Source: Candidatus Woesearchaeota archaeon
Lineage (GTDB): Archaea > Nanobdellota > Nanobdellia > Woesearchaeales > WJKL01
Assembly: GCA_019322435.1 (NCBI GenBank)
Contig: JAHWIR010000009.1
Location: 1-21,663 of the forward strand
Length of the DNA stretch: 21,663 nucleotides
Direction of reading: 5' to 3'
Position numbers and translations under genes: made by a program. Positions 6,193 to 12,451 of the stretch are shown in pieces. Numbering within the stretch: position 1 is the first letter of the stretch; the number at the start of each line of letters is the position of its first letter. Under the pieces are notes generated by a model that saw only the letters and a list, made by a program, of their open reading frames with translations, did not search any database and was not told the origin of the DNA.

Positions 6193-7863
6193 ATGGCAAG
6201 AAAAAGAGGCAAGGTTAAGAGAGTTCCAGCTAAAAAGAAAAAGATTAAAACAGTTTCAGTCAGAAAACATATCAAGAAGACTTCTAAGCCTATTAGAAAG
6301 AAAATAATAAAAGCTACTCCTAAGAAATCAGCTGTTTCTAAGAAACAAACTGCTCCTAAAAAACAAATTGCTTCTAAGATTGCTAAAAGAATAATAAAAA
6401 CCTATAATATTGATTCAGGAGGAATACCAGTTACAGTCAATATCTATCAGCAGGCTGGCGAGTTTGTGCCTTTTTATGAAGTGCAGCTGTCTGCAATAAG
6501 CAAGACAACCGGATTGATCCTGGAGAAGATCAGGGAAGAGCTGATCAATAAGGTCAATCTTGGTATAATTGATATAACAGATATAAAAAGGACAACTTTG
6601 GTTGAAGGCAAGTTTGCTGATGCTACTTCAAGTTTAGTTAGAAAATATTTTCCAAATCTGGATAAGAAGAATGAGAGATTTCTTACAGCCTATCTTGTCA
6701 AGAAAAGCCTGGGCATGGGTGATGTTGAACTGCTCATGAGTGATAATGATCTGGAGGAGATAGCAATCAATTCTTCTGAAGAACCAATCTGGGTCTATCA
6801 CAAACAGTTTGGATGGCTGAAAACAAATGTTGTGCTCGAGAATGAAGATAAAGCAAGGCATTATGCTACGATGATCGGAAGAAGAGTCAACAGACAGATA
6901 ACTGTGCTTGAGCCTTTGATGGATGCTACTTTAATGACTGGGGACAGGGTCAATGCGACGTTGATGCCTATCTCCACTATGGGGAATACAATAACAATAA
7001 GAAAGTTCGCATCAAAACCATGGACTATAAGTGATTTTATTAGAGTAAAGGCAATATCTCCCTCGGCAGCAGCTTTGGTCTGGGAGTGTGTTCATTATGA
7101 GATGTCTGCAATAATCGCAGGCGGAACAGCTTCTGGAAAAACTTCTATGCTGAATGTCTTGACCAATTTTTTCCCACCAAATCAGAGAATAATCTCTATT
7201 GAAGACACGAGGGAGATTCAATTGCCTAAGTTTTTGCATTGGGTGCCCATGGTGACAAGGCTGCCAAATAATGAGGGCAAAGGAGGAATTGCAATGCTTG
7301 ATTTACTTGTGAATTCTTTACGTATGAGGCCTGACAGGATTGTTGTTGGAGAGATTCGGCGTAAAAAAGAAGCAGAGGTATTGTTTGAGTCTATCCATAC
7401 AGGGCATTCTGTATATGCTACTATCCACGCCAACAATACAAAGGAGACAATAACAAGGCTGACAAGCCCTCCGATAGAGGTTCCTAAGACAATGCTGCCA
7501 GCGGTATCTCTTCTGTTAGTGCAGTACAGGAACAGAAGGAGCGGGTTAAGGAGGACATTTGAATTGTCAGAGATAAAAGAGAGTGGAGAACCGCATGTGC
7601 TTATGAGATATGATGTTGCACGTGATGTGCTGAAAAAGACTGGAAATTCTACTGCGATAAGGAATAATCTTGAGCTTTATACAGGGGCTAGCCAAAATTC
7701 TATCAAAAAAGAATTAGCTGAGAAAGAAGCTGTATTGAAATGGCTTGTAAAACAGAATGTGAATGATGTTGATAGTGTAGGAAGGGCAATGGCTGAATAT
7801 TACACTAACAAAGACAACCTGATGAAGTTTGTTAGAAGAAATAAACCGTTTTTAGGTGATTAA
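6193..7863 (+). CDS. type II/IV secretion system ATPase (TadA/GspE/FlaI-like)
   Basis: A 556-residue assembly ATPase that would power pilus extension at the cytoplasmic face. The C-terminal RecA-like domain has the Walker A motif GGTASGKTS (about 310-318), the Asp box ISIEDTREIQLP (about 335-346), the Walker B region RPDRIVVGEIR (about 379-390) and the His box YATIHAN (about 409-415). The N-terminal domain (about 75-290) includes the GVITVLEP.MDATLMTGDRVNATL-type region of the archaeal branch. The first roughly 68 residues are very unusual: nearly half are Lys or Arg, with Ala-Pro-Lys runs, as in a histone-like tail. It has GAGGCG just upstream, lies 18 nt after the coiled-coil gene and overlaps the next gene by 8 nt. 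Core assignment is secure; the tail's function is unknown. Confidence 0.93.
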   Translation: MARKRGKVKRVPAKKKKIKTVSVRKHIKKTSKPIRKKIIKATPKKSAVSKKQTAPKKQIASKIAKRIIKTYNIDSGGIPVTVNIYQQAGEFVPFYEVQLSAISKTTGLILEKIREELINKVNLGIIDITDIKRTTLVEGKFADATSSLVRKYFPNLDKKNERFLTAYLVKKSLGMGDVELLMSDNDLEEIAINSSEEPIWVYHKQFGWLKTNVVLENEDKARHYATMIGRRVNRQITVLEPLMDATLMTGDRVNATLMPISTMGNTITIRKFASKPWTISDFIRVKAISPSAAALVWECVHYEMSAIIAGGTASGKTSMLNVLTNFFPPNQRIISIEDTREIQLPKFLHWVPMVTRLPNNEGKGGIAMLDLLVNSLRMRPDRIVVGEIRRKKEAEVLFESIHTGHSVYATIHANNTKETITRLTSPPIEVPKTMLPAVSLLLVQYRNRRSGLRRTFELSEIKESGEPHVLMRYDVARDVLKKTGNSTAIRNNLELYTGASQNSIKKELAEKEAVLKWLVKQNVNDVDSVGRAMAEYYTNKDNLMKFVRRNKPFLGD

Positions 7864-8680
7864 GATTTTAAAGAATGTTTTCTTTAGAATTACTAAATCT
7901 TTTCCAACTTTAGGGCTTAAATTAAAACAAGCTGGAATGAAGGAAACTCCTGAAGAGTTTGTAAAGAAGACGTTCTTTACTTCGTTTTATATGACAACAG
8001 GGCTTACTATCTTTTTAATTGCTATTTTTTCAAAATTTAAATTGCTGGCTATAATTGTCGCAGTCTTGTTTCCATTGCTGTTTGTTATGGTGTTTCTTTA
8101 TTTTGTAAAGCTGCCTGATGTAAAGATCATCAAGAAAAGAAAGACGATTGATAGAGAGGTTGTTTATGCTGGAAGATTCTTGATTGTTGAGATGGAGTCA
8201 GGAGTGCTGCTGTATAATGCAATGGCTAATGTTGTAAAAAGCTATGAAGAGATTGGAAAGGAATTCAGCAATATACTCAACAATATTGATATGGGAACAC
8301 CTATTGAAGAGGCTATCAATGAAGTAATTGAACTTACTCCTTCGCCAGATTTCAGGAGGATGCTGTGGCAGATAATCAATGCTCTTCGTACTGGATCTGA
8401 TGTTTCAGAGTCATTGAAGTCTGTTATTGAGCAGATTACAAAAGAACAGATAATTGAGATAAATACGTATGCTAAGAAACTGAATCCACTTGCCATGTTC
8501 TATATGATTATTGCAGTTATCTTGCCTTCATTAGGAATCACTATGCTTATTGTGCTTTCAAGTTTTTTATCTCTGGAGCTTAGCCTGCCTTTGCTGATAG
8601 GTATTGTAGTATTGCTTGGATTATTACAGTTGATGTTTTTTGTGATAATTAGATCATCTAGGCCTGCGGTGAGTGTATGA
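7856..8680 (+). CDS. GspF/TadC-like pilus platform protein 1
   Basis: A 274-residue polytopic membrane protein of the type II secretion F family, the inner-membrane platform on which the ATPase acts. Hydrophobic helices lie at about 42-62, 66-88, 213-235 and 240-268. Between them is a cytoplasmic T2SSF-type helical domain (about 100-205) with the pattern GRFLIVEMESGVLLYNAM...G.PIEEAI...MLWQIINALRTGSDVSESL. The start is GTG at 7856, overlapping the ATPase stop by 8 nt, which implies coupled translation. It overlaps the second platform gene by ATGA at 8677. Two unequal F-family subunits next to one ATPase is the Tad/archaeal pilus arrangement. Confidence 0.88.
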   Translation: MIKILKNVFFRITKSFPTLGLKLKQAGMKETPEEFVKKTFFTSFYMTTGLTIFLIAIFSKFKLLAIIVAVLFPLLFVMVFLYFVKLPDVKIIKKRKTIDREVVYAGRFLIVEMESGVLLYNAMANVVKSYEEIGKEFSNILNNIDMGTPIEEAINEVIELTPSPDFRRMLWQIINALRTGSDVSESLKSVIEQITKEQIIEINTYAKKLNPLAMFYMIIAVILPSLGITMLIVLSSFLSLELSLPLLIGIVVLLGLLQLMFFVIIRSSRPAVSV

Positions 8681-9729
8681 AGCTGATTAAAAAGATCAAG
8701 GATGATTGGAAAAAGAGAAAAAAGAAATTACTAGAGAAAAAATTCAAGAAACAGACAAAGCATTTTCAGCTTAGCAAATATCTGGCAAAAGCAGGAATTA
8801 CAGTGCATTCTCATCTGCTTTCTAGAGGTTTGTTTAAATTTGCCCTTGGACTCAATATAGTGCTTACATTATATTTTATATTTTTCTTTGCAATGAAGCG
8901 AGGATATACTTTGCCTTATCTCATCTTTGTATTGCTGCTTATATGGACATTGGCATTTTTCTTGTTTTTGGGATTAATCTGGCTTGCGTTCTATCTGTTT
9001 TTGGATTTGAGAATCTTTAAAAGAAAATTAAGCATGGAAGAAGTGCTGCCTGATTTTCTTTATCTTACTGCTACGAATATAAGAAGCGGGATGACTGTGG
9101 ATAAGGCATTGTGGTTTGCAGTCAGGCCGAGATTCGGGGTGTTGGCTAAAGAGATTGAAACTGTTGCAAAGGAGGTTATGGGGGGTGTTGAGCTTACAGA
9201 TTCTTTACAGGCTTTTGCTGATAAATATGAATCAGACATATTAAAGAGGTCTATCAATCTTTTGATTGAAGGTATCAAGTCAGGAGGAGAGATTGGAGAT
9301 CTGCTAAACAGGATTGCTTCTAATATCCAGGAGAGCAGGATAATGAGAAAAGAGATGGCTGCTAATGTCACAACTTATATCATATTTATCACATTTGCAG
9401 CTGTTGTCGCTGCTCCGATCTTGCTTGCTTTATCAGGGCAATTGATCAGGATAATAGGAAGCATAGTATCCAAGATTGATGTGCCTGCTTCAGGAAATAT
9501 GGTGTTTGCAATCACAAATATTTCTGTAACACCAGGGAATTTTAAGATATTCTGCTATGTCTCCCTGATTGTGACTTCTTTCTTTTCATCTATAATAGTA
9601 GCTACAATCAAGAAAGGAACAATCAAGGAAGGAATCAAGTATATTCCGTTGTTCATTGCTTTGAGTATTAGTATTTTTTTGATTGCTTCTAAGATATTAG
9701 GAGCAATATTGAGTGGAATGTTTGTATAG
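8677..9729 (+). CDS. GspF/TadC-like pilus platform protein 2
   Basis: A 350-residue partner of the preceding protein. A very basic amphipathic N-terminus (1-35, about half Lys/Arg) is followed by hydrophobic helices at about 50-75, 82-112, 230-255, 285-308 and 320-345. The T2SSF-type cytoplasmic domain (about 120-225) has LPDFLYLTATNIRSGMTVDKAL and LLIEGIKSGGEIGDLLNRIA, typical of the TadC/FlaJ branch. The ATG overlaps the upstream TGA in ATGA. It ends the ATPase operon; the next gene has its own box A 20-30 nt further on. The family assignment is firm. Which pilus type it serves can only be inferred from the neighbouring pilin-like genes. Confidence 0.88.
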   Translation: MKLIKKIKDDWKKRKKKLLEKKFKKQTKHFQLSKYLAKAGITVHSHLLSRGLFKFALGLNIVLTLYFIFFFAMKRGYTLPYLIFVLLLIWTLAFFLFLGLIWLAFYLFLDLRIFKRKLSMEEVLPDFLYLTATNIRSGMTVDKALWFAVRPRFGVLAKEIETVAKEVMGGVELTDSLQAFADKYESDILKRSINLLIEGIKSGGEIGDLLNRIASNIQESRIMRKEMAANVTTYIIFITFAAVVAAPILLALSGQLIRIIGSIVSKIDVPASGNMVFAITNISVTPGNFKIFCYVSLIVTSFFSSIIVATIKKGTIKEGIKYIPLFIALSISIFLIASKILGAILSGMFV

Positions 9730-9746
9730 AAGGTTTTTTAGTTAAT

Positions 9747-9760
9747 TTTATATATATAAA
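9747..9760 (+). promoter_or_regulatory. box A upstream of pilin at 9777
   Basis: The run TTTATATATATAAA contains two overlapping box A registers. The first would start transcription at about the ATG (9777), making the message leaderless. No Shine-Dalgarno is visible. Confidence 0.6.
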
Positions 9761-9776
9761 CTATTTTGGAATAGTT

Positions 9777-10214
9777 ATGAACAAATCAGCTCAAGCAGCA
9801 ATGGAGTTCTTGATGACTTATGGATGGGCTCTGCTTGTTGTATTGGCAGCTATAGGAGCATTGGCTTATTTTGGTGTATTAAGGCCGCAGAGTTTTTTGC
9901 CAGAGCAGTGTGTTTTGGCTCCTGGAGTGGCTTGTCTGGATTTTAAGGTAACTTCTGGTGGAATTAATCTTGCGATAGGCAATTCATTGGGAAGAGATAT
10001 TGACTTATTGACTATATCTGCTGGAAATTGCAGCCAGTCTTTTAATCAGACATTGAATAATGGAGGCCAATCAGAGTTTGCTTTGACTGGATGTGATAAT
10101 GGAGATGTTGGAGCAAAGTTTAAAGAAGATTTGATTATTGAGTATATGAACCAGGACAGCAGTTTCACCAAGACAATAACTGGTTCTATAGCAGGAAAGG
10201 TGCAAGATGAATAA
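9777..10214 (+). CDS. probable major type IV pilin A
   Basis: A 145-residue class III signal-peptide protein: leader MNKSA, site A|QAAMEFL with Glu+5, then the long hydrophobic helix TYGWALLVVLAAIGALAYFGVL (about 15-36). The ectodomain starts with FLPEQC and has ACLDF, a Cys-bounded beta domain and sequons (NCS, NQT). It is clearly paralogous to the protein at 10845 across the helix and the FLPE.C/ACLDF region, and even the DNA over the helix is nearly identical. This N-terminus is one I associate with Woesearchaeota-type pilins. It is followed by two small pilin-like genes overlapping by 8 nt each (ATGAATAA junctions). It is likely a structural subunit of the pilus built by the upstream ATPase operon (inference). 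Confidence 0.87.
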   Translation: MNKSAQAAMEFLMTYGWALLVVLAAIGALAYFGVLRPQSFLPEQCVLAPGVACLDFKVTSGGINLAIGNSLGRDIDLLTISAGNCSQSFNQTLNNGGQSEFALTGCDNGDVGAKFKEDLIIEYMNQDSSFTKTITGSIAGKVQDE

Positions 10215-10449
10215 GAAGGCACAAGAGGCAAGAAATGATTTAATGATGTGGTATGCAGTGTGTTTTGCAATTGTTTTTATTAGTTTGTTAAGTTTATATG
10301 GTCTTGGTATTGTTGGCAGTGGAGATGAGCCTGGTTCTTTGATTGGAAGTAATAAGATAACTGCAGCTGCTGTTGCTGTGCCTGTTGATGAGCCTGATAC
10401 AAATATTAAAATTGTAGTGGATACTAATTCGTCAGGGGAAAATGAATAA
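10207..10449 (+). CDS. small pilin-like protein, Asp+6 type (80 aa)
   Basis: An 80-residue protein with MNKKA|QEARNDLMMWY, a class III-like basic leader and Gln+1, but Asp at +6 instead of Glu+5. A hydrophobic helix follows (about 14-36), then a short Gly/Asp/Pro-rich tail with valine stretches (about 40-80) that is too small for a normal pilin head. It resembles the next gene product (KKAQE.R.D....WY..C), so the two are probably paralogs. The junction ATGAATAA overlaps the upstream pilin stop. It is probably a minor subunit or assembly factor; the function is not recognised. Confidence 0.75.
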   Translation: MNKKAQEARNDLMMWYAVCFAIVFISLLSLYGLGIVGSGDEPGSLIGSNKITAAAVAVPVDEPDTNIKIVVDTNSSGENE

Positions 10450-10729
10450 ATGTCAGAAAGACAAGCTTCCTGAGCACTTTCGAAATCTTCGATTTCAAAA
10501 GAAAGCACAGGAATCAAGATTAGATATGGCTGTGTGGTACGGCTTGTGCGTATTTGTCATTGCTCTTGTTGTTTGTTCTGTGTATTCAATTGATATGATT
10601 GGAGATTCTTACTCCAAGGGCGGCCAGATGACTGGGGCTGTTGTTGTTGATTTTCCTGAAGAAGATTCTTCTTTAGATGTTAATGAAACAGAAGATGATG
10701 ATATTTCTCTCTATTCCGACGATAAATGA
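10442..10729 (+). CDS. small pilin-like protein with repeat-derived leader (95 aa)
   Basis: A 95-residue paralog of the preceding small protein. The processing-like site is KKA|QESRLDMAVWY, with Asp at +6 and no Glu+5, followed by a hydrophobic helix (about 30-50) and an acidic tail (DFPEEDSSLDVNETEDDD). The leader, CQKDKLPEHFRNLRFQKKAQ, corresponds to the repeat also found in the gene at 1107. In the paralog at 10207 the leader before the site is only MNKKA, so about 20 residues appear to be an insertion. It overlaps the upstream stop by 8 nt. It is the last gene of this small operon. Confidence 0.75.
   Translation: MNKCQKDKLPEHFRNLRFQKKAQESRLDMAVWYGLCVFVIALVVCSVYSIDMIGDSYSKGGQMTGAVVVDFPEEDSSLDVNETEDDDISLYSDDK
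10450..10511 (+). repeat. 62-bp palindrome-containing repeat, copy 2 (in frame)
   Basis: This is the partner of 1133-1194, with six differences. The hairpin GAAATC-TTC-GATTTC (10482-10496) is kept with only the middle loop base changed, while the outer inverted pair is partly eroded. The reading frame is the same as in copy 1, and the repeat again stops at the prepilin Gln+1 codon. Confidence 0.85.
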
Positions 10730-10757
10730 GGTTGTCTGTTTTTTTCAAAACAAAACA

Positions 10758-10765
10758 TTTATATA
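10758..10765 (+). promoter_or_regulatory. box A of major pilin B
   Basis: TTTATATA predicts a start near 10788, giving a leader of about 55 nt. That is long for this window. The leader ends with GAGGTG (10831-10836), a good Shine-Dalgarno 8 nt before the ATG at 10845. Strong initiation signals fit an abundantly made subunit. Confidence 0.6.
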
Positions 10766-10791
10766 GAAGATATATTTAAGGTGACTATATT

Positions 10792-10811
10792 AGTATACTT
10801 TTTCGTATACT
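10792..10811 (+). promoter_or_regulatory. palindrome AGTATAC-N6-GTATACT in the pilin B leader
   Basis: A perfect 7-bp inverted repeat with a 6-nt spacer sits at or just after the predicted transcript start and 20 nt before the Shine-Dalgarno. It could be an operator for a dimeric regulator or an mRNA hairpin protecting the 5' end. Confidence 0.5.
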
Positions 10812-10844
10812 TTAAGATTTAGTAAAAAAAGAGGTGAAAGTATT

Positions 10845-11282
10845 ATGTATAAAAAAGGTCAAGCAGCAATGGAGTTCTTGATGACCTATGGTTGGGCTAT
10901 TTTGGTTGTATTAGCAGCTATAGGAGCATTGGCTTACTTTGGTGTCTTGAGTCCTGACAGATTCTTGCCTGAGAAATGTACATTACCAGCAGGAATAGCA
11001 TGTCTAGACTTTAGATATACTGGAACTGCAATTGAAATGGCTATACAGAATGGAGCAGGGTTTGATATGACAGGAATTAGTGTTACTGTTAATGGAACAG
11101 GATGTAATGCAGCAGATACAACAACAGCACCAACACTAACAAATGGTCAGCAAGCAACATATTCTGTAACATGCAGTCCATCATCAGGTAAGTTTAAAGG
11201 AGCAGTAACATTTGCTTATACAAACCAAGAAACAACTATGGATCACTCTAAGGTTGGAGAAGTTATTGTAAAAATACCATAA
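10845..11282 (+). CDS. probable major type IV pilin B
   Basis: A 145-residue pilin: MYKKG|QAAMEFLMTYGWAILVVLAAIGALAYFGVL, with Gly-1, Gln+1, Glu+5 and a long hydrophobic helix. The head starts with FLPEKC and ACLDF, like its paralog at 9777, then has a Thr/Asn/Ala-rich beta-type domain with three or four Cys likely paired in disulfides. It is monocistronic, with its own box A, a good Shine-Dalgarno and a T-rich terminator. Codons in the head are more uniformly GCA/ACA/GGA-biased than in neighbouring genes, which would suit high expression. It is probably the main pilus subunit (inference from signals and copy context). Confidence 0.88.
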   Translation: MYKKGQAAMEFLMTYGWAILVVLAAIGALAYFGVLSPDRFLPEKCTLPAGIACLDFRYTGTAIEMAIQNGAGFDMTGISVTVNGTGCNAADTTTAPTLTNGQQATYSVTCSPSSGKFKGAVTFAYTNQETTMDHSKVGEVIVKIP

Positions 11283-11290
11283 GCATATTA

Positions 11291-11317
11291 TTTTTTTTAT
11301 TTTTTTATTTTTTTTCT
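11291..11317 (+). terminator. T-rich terminator of pilin B
   Basis: Three consecutive runs of 7-9 T separated by single A bases directly follow the stop codon. Oligo-T alone is sufficient for many archaeal terminators. No strong hairpin precedes it. Confidence 0.65.
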
Positions 11318-11322
11318 TAGAA

Positions 11323-12060
11323 TTAGATTTTATACTGTTCTAGAAATTCTTCTTCTACAAAATGAAGTTTTGCAGGGATTATTAAGCAGTATGGAGCTGA
11401 GCCATATTGAATCTCTTTTAATTGAGCAGGTGTTCCATATTTTATAACTGGAGAATCTGAGCCTATTCTTGCGCAAGCTATCAATTTTGTTTCAGGAATC
11501 AGGCCCTGTTTTTCTAAGTATTCTATTGCTTGTTTTATTGTTAAGAATTCGTTTTTGTTTGGTTTTAAATCTAAAAGGAATAATGTATGAAGTCCTTTAT
11601 CTAGATTGTTAATCAGAGCATCATATGGAGCTTTGATATTTTCATTTTCAAATGGGATTGATGTTGTTTTTCCAAATTTATATACTTCTAAGCCAGTAAT
11701 GCCAATTGCAGAGATGATTGAAGCATTGTGGATTACTTTTGTTTCTATTCCTGCTTTCTTTGCTCTTAGGAATAAATCAGTATGCGTGGTGGCGCACATT
11801 GGATCTCCTATCACTAAGAAAGCTGTGTCTGCTTCTTTTGCATGCTTTAGTATTGTTGTTTCTGCTTGTTTTTCAACTAGGTCTCTATCTGCTGGGATTA
11901 TTTCTTTGCTGTAGAATTTTTCTAAAGATTCTTTTGAGCACTTCAGTATTGATGTGTAGTTTTCTAAGTAGATGTACTTGCATCTCTTTATTGTCTCTAA
12001 TCCTTTAATTGAGATGTCTTTCTCGTCGTTAAGTCCTAGTCCTATAAAATATAGTGTCAT
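11323..12060 (-). CDS. dphB: diphthine synthase
   Basis: A 245-residue SAM-dependent methyltransferase of the tetrapyrrole-methylase fold. It methylates the 3-amino-3-carboxypropyl group on the target histidine of elongation factor 2 during diphthamide synthesis. Seen in the sequence: N-terminal LYFIGLGLNDEKDISIKGLE (1-22), IIPADRDLVE (about 54-63), the family motif VIGDPMCATTHTDL (about 83-96) and a C-terminal CARIGSD region with the substrate-side fold. The length is a little short of the typical 250-270. It is monocistronic, with a box A (12083-12090) 25-30 nt before the ATG at 12060, so it is probably leaderless. It points toward the pilin B terminator. There are no other dph genes in the window. 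Confidence 0.93.
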   Translation of the reverse strand: MTLYFIGLGLNDEKDISIKGLETIKRCKYIYLENYTSILKCSKESLEKFYSKEIIPADRDLVEKQAETTILKHAKEADTAFLVIGDPMCATTHTDLFLRAKKAGIETKVIHNASIISAIGITGLEVYKFGKTTSIPFENENIKAPYDALINNLDKGLHTLFLLDLKPNKNEFLTIKQAIEYLEKQGLIPETKLIACARIGSDSPVIKYGTPAQLKEIQYGSAPYCLIIPAKLHFVEEEFLEQYKI

Positions 12061-12082
12061 AGTAATTTGTAAAATTATGGCG

Positions 12083-12090
12083 TTTATAAA
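12083..12090 (-). promoter_or_regulatory. box A of dphB
   Basis: TTTATAAA on the minus strand lies about 26 nt upstream of the ATG. It is directly abutted on the upstream side by the hairpins at 12091-12134. Confidence 0.65.
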
Positions 12091-12134
12091 GTTTGCTCTG
12101 CAAACAGAAATTAGAAACCTTTGGTTTCTAATTT
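12091..12134. repeat. two adjacent perfect hairpins with 3-nt loops
   Basis: GTTTGC-TCT-GCAAAC (12091-12105) is followed by a 12-bp stem, AAATTAGAAACC-TTT-GGTTTCTAATTT (12108-12134). They lie between the dphB box A and the upstream region of ftsZ. They share the 3-nt loop design with the hairpins downstream of ftsZ. Confidence 0.6.
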
Positions 12135-12163
12135 AAGCTTTATGTATATTCTCCAGAATACAA

Positions 12164-12345
12164 ATATTTAAATATTAGTTTGAACATATAAAGAACTTAT
12201 CAAATCAAGTTTTTTTGGCGGAAAACTCGATTTTGTGTGTTGCGTTTAAAAATTTGGCGGTTAATAAACGCTTGTTTTTGTTGAAAAAGACTTAATCAAC
12301 TTGATATACCTGTTGGCGCAAGTAATCAAGACGCTTTTTCTAGAG
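12164..12345 (+). ncRNA. candidate structured RNA or operator region upstream of ftsZ
   Basis: This covers most of the roughly 390-nt gap between dphB and ftsZ, which holds no credible ORF. A box A-like ATATTTAAATAT (12164-12175) could start a transcript near 12197. Downstream are the stems GCGTTTA/TAAACGC (12242-12248/12265-12271), GTTGA/TCAAC (12280-12284/12296-12300) and CTTGAT/ATCAAG (12300-12305/12325-12330), then a T-run (12335-12339). TTGGCG occurs three times (12215, 12254, 12313). No known RNA family is recognised. It could equally be a regulatory DNA region for ftsZ. Confidence 0.35.
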
Positions 12346-12363
12346 AGTATAATACAATACTCA

Positions 12364-12371
12364 TATATAAA
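12364..12371 (+). promoter_or_regulatory. box A of ftsZ
   Basis: TATATAAA predicts a start near 12395 and so a leader of about 57 nt ending in GAGGGGG (12436-12442), 9 nt before the ATG at 12452. This argues against any longer ftsZ reading from a TTG at 12380, which would lie upstream of the transcript start. Confidence 0.65.
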
Positions 12372-12451
12372 CTTTTGTATTGCCCAGTTTATATTTTAGG
12401 GTATACAATAAACAAAAAGAGGTAAACTCAAAAAAGAGGGGGAATAAAAAA

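Noticed and set aside
12215..12318. TTTGGCGG repeats as E2F-like cell-cycle sites
   Set aside because: The resemblance to the eukaryotic motif is striking but E2F is not known in archaea; kept only as a generic possible operator.
12380..12451. A 24-residue N-terminal extension of FtsZ from TTG at 12380
   Set aside because: It would start before the predicted transcript start (box A at 12364-12371), has no ribosome-binding site, and the ATG at 12452 has a strong one.
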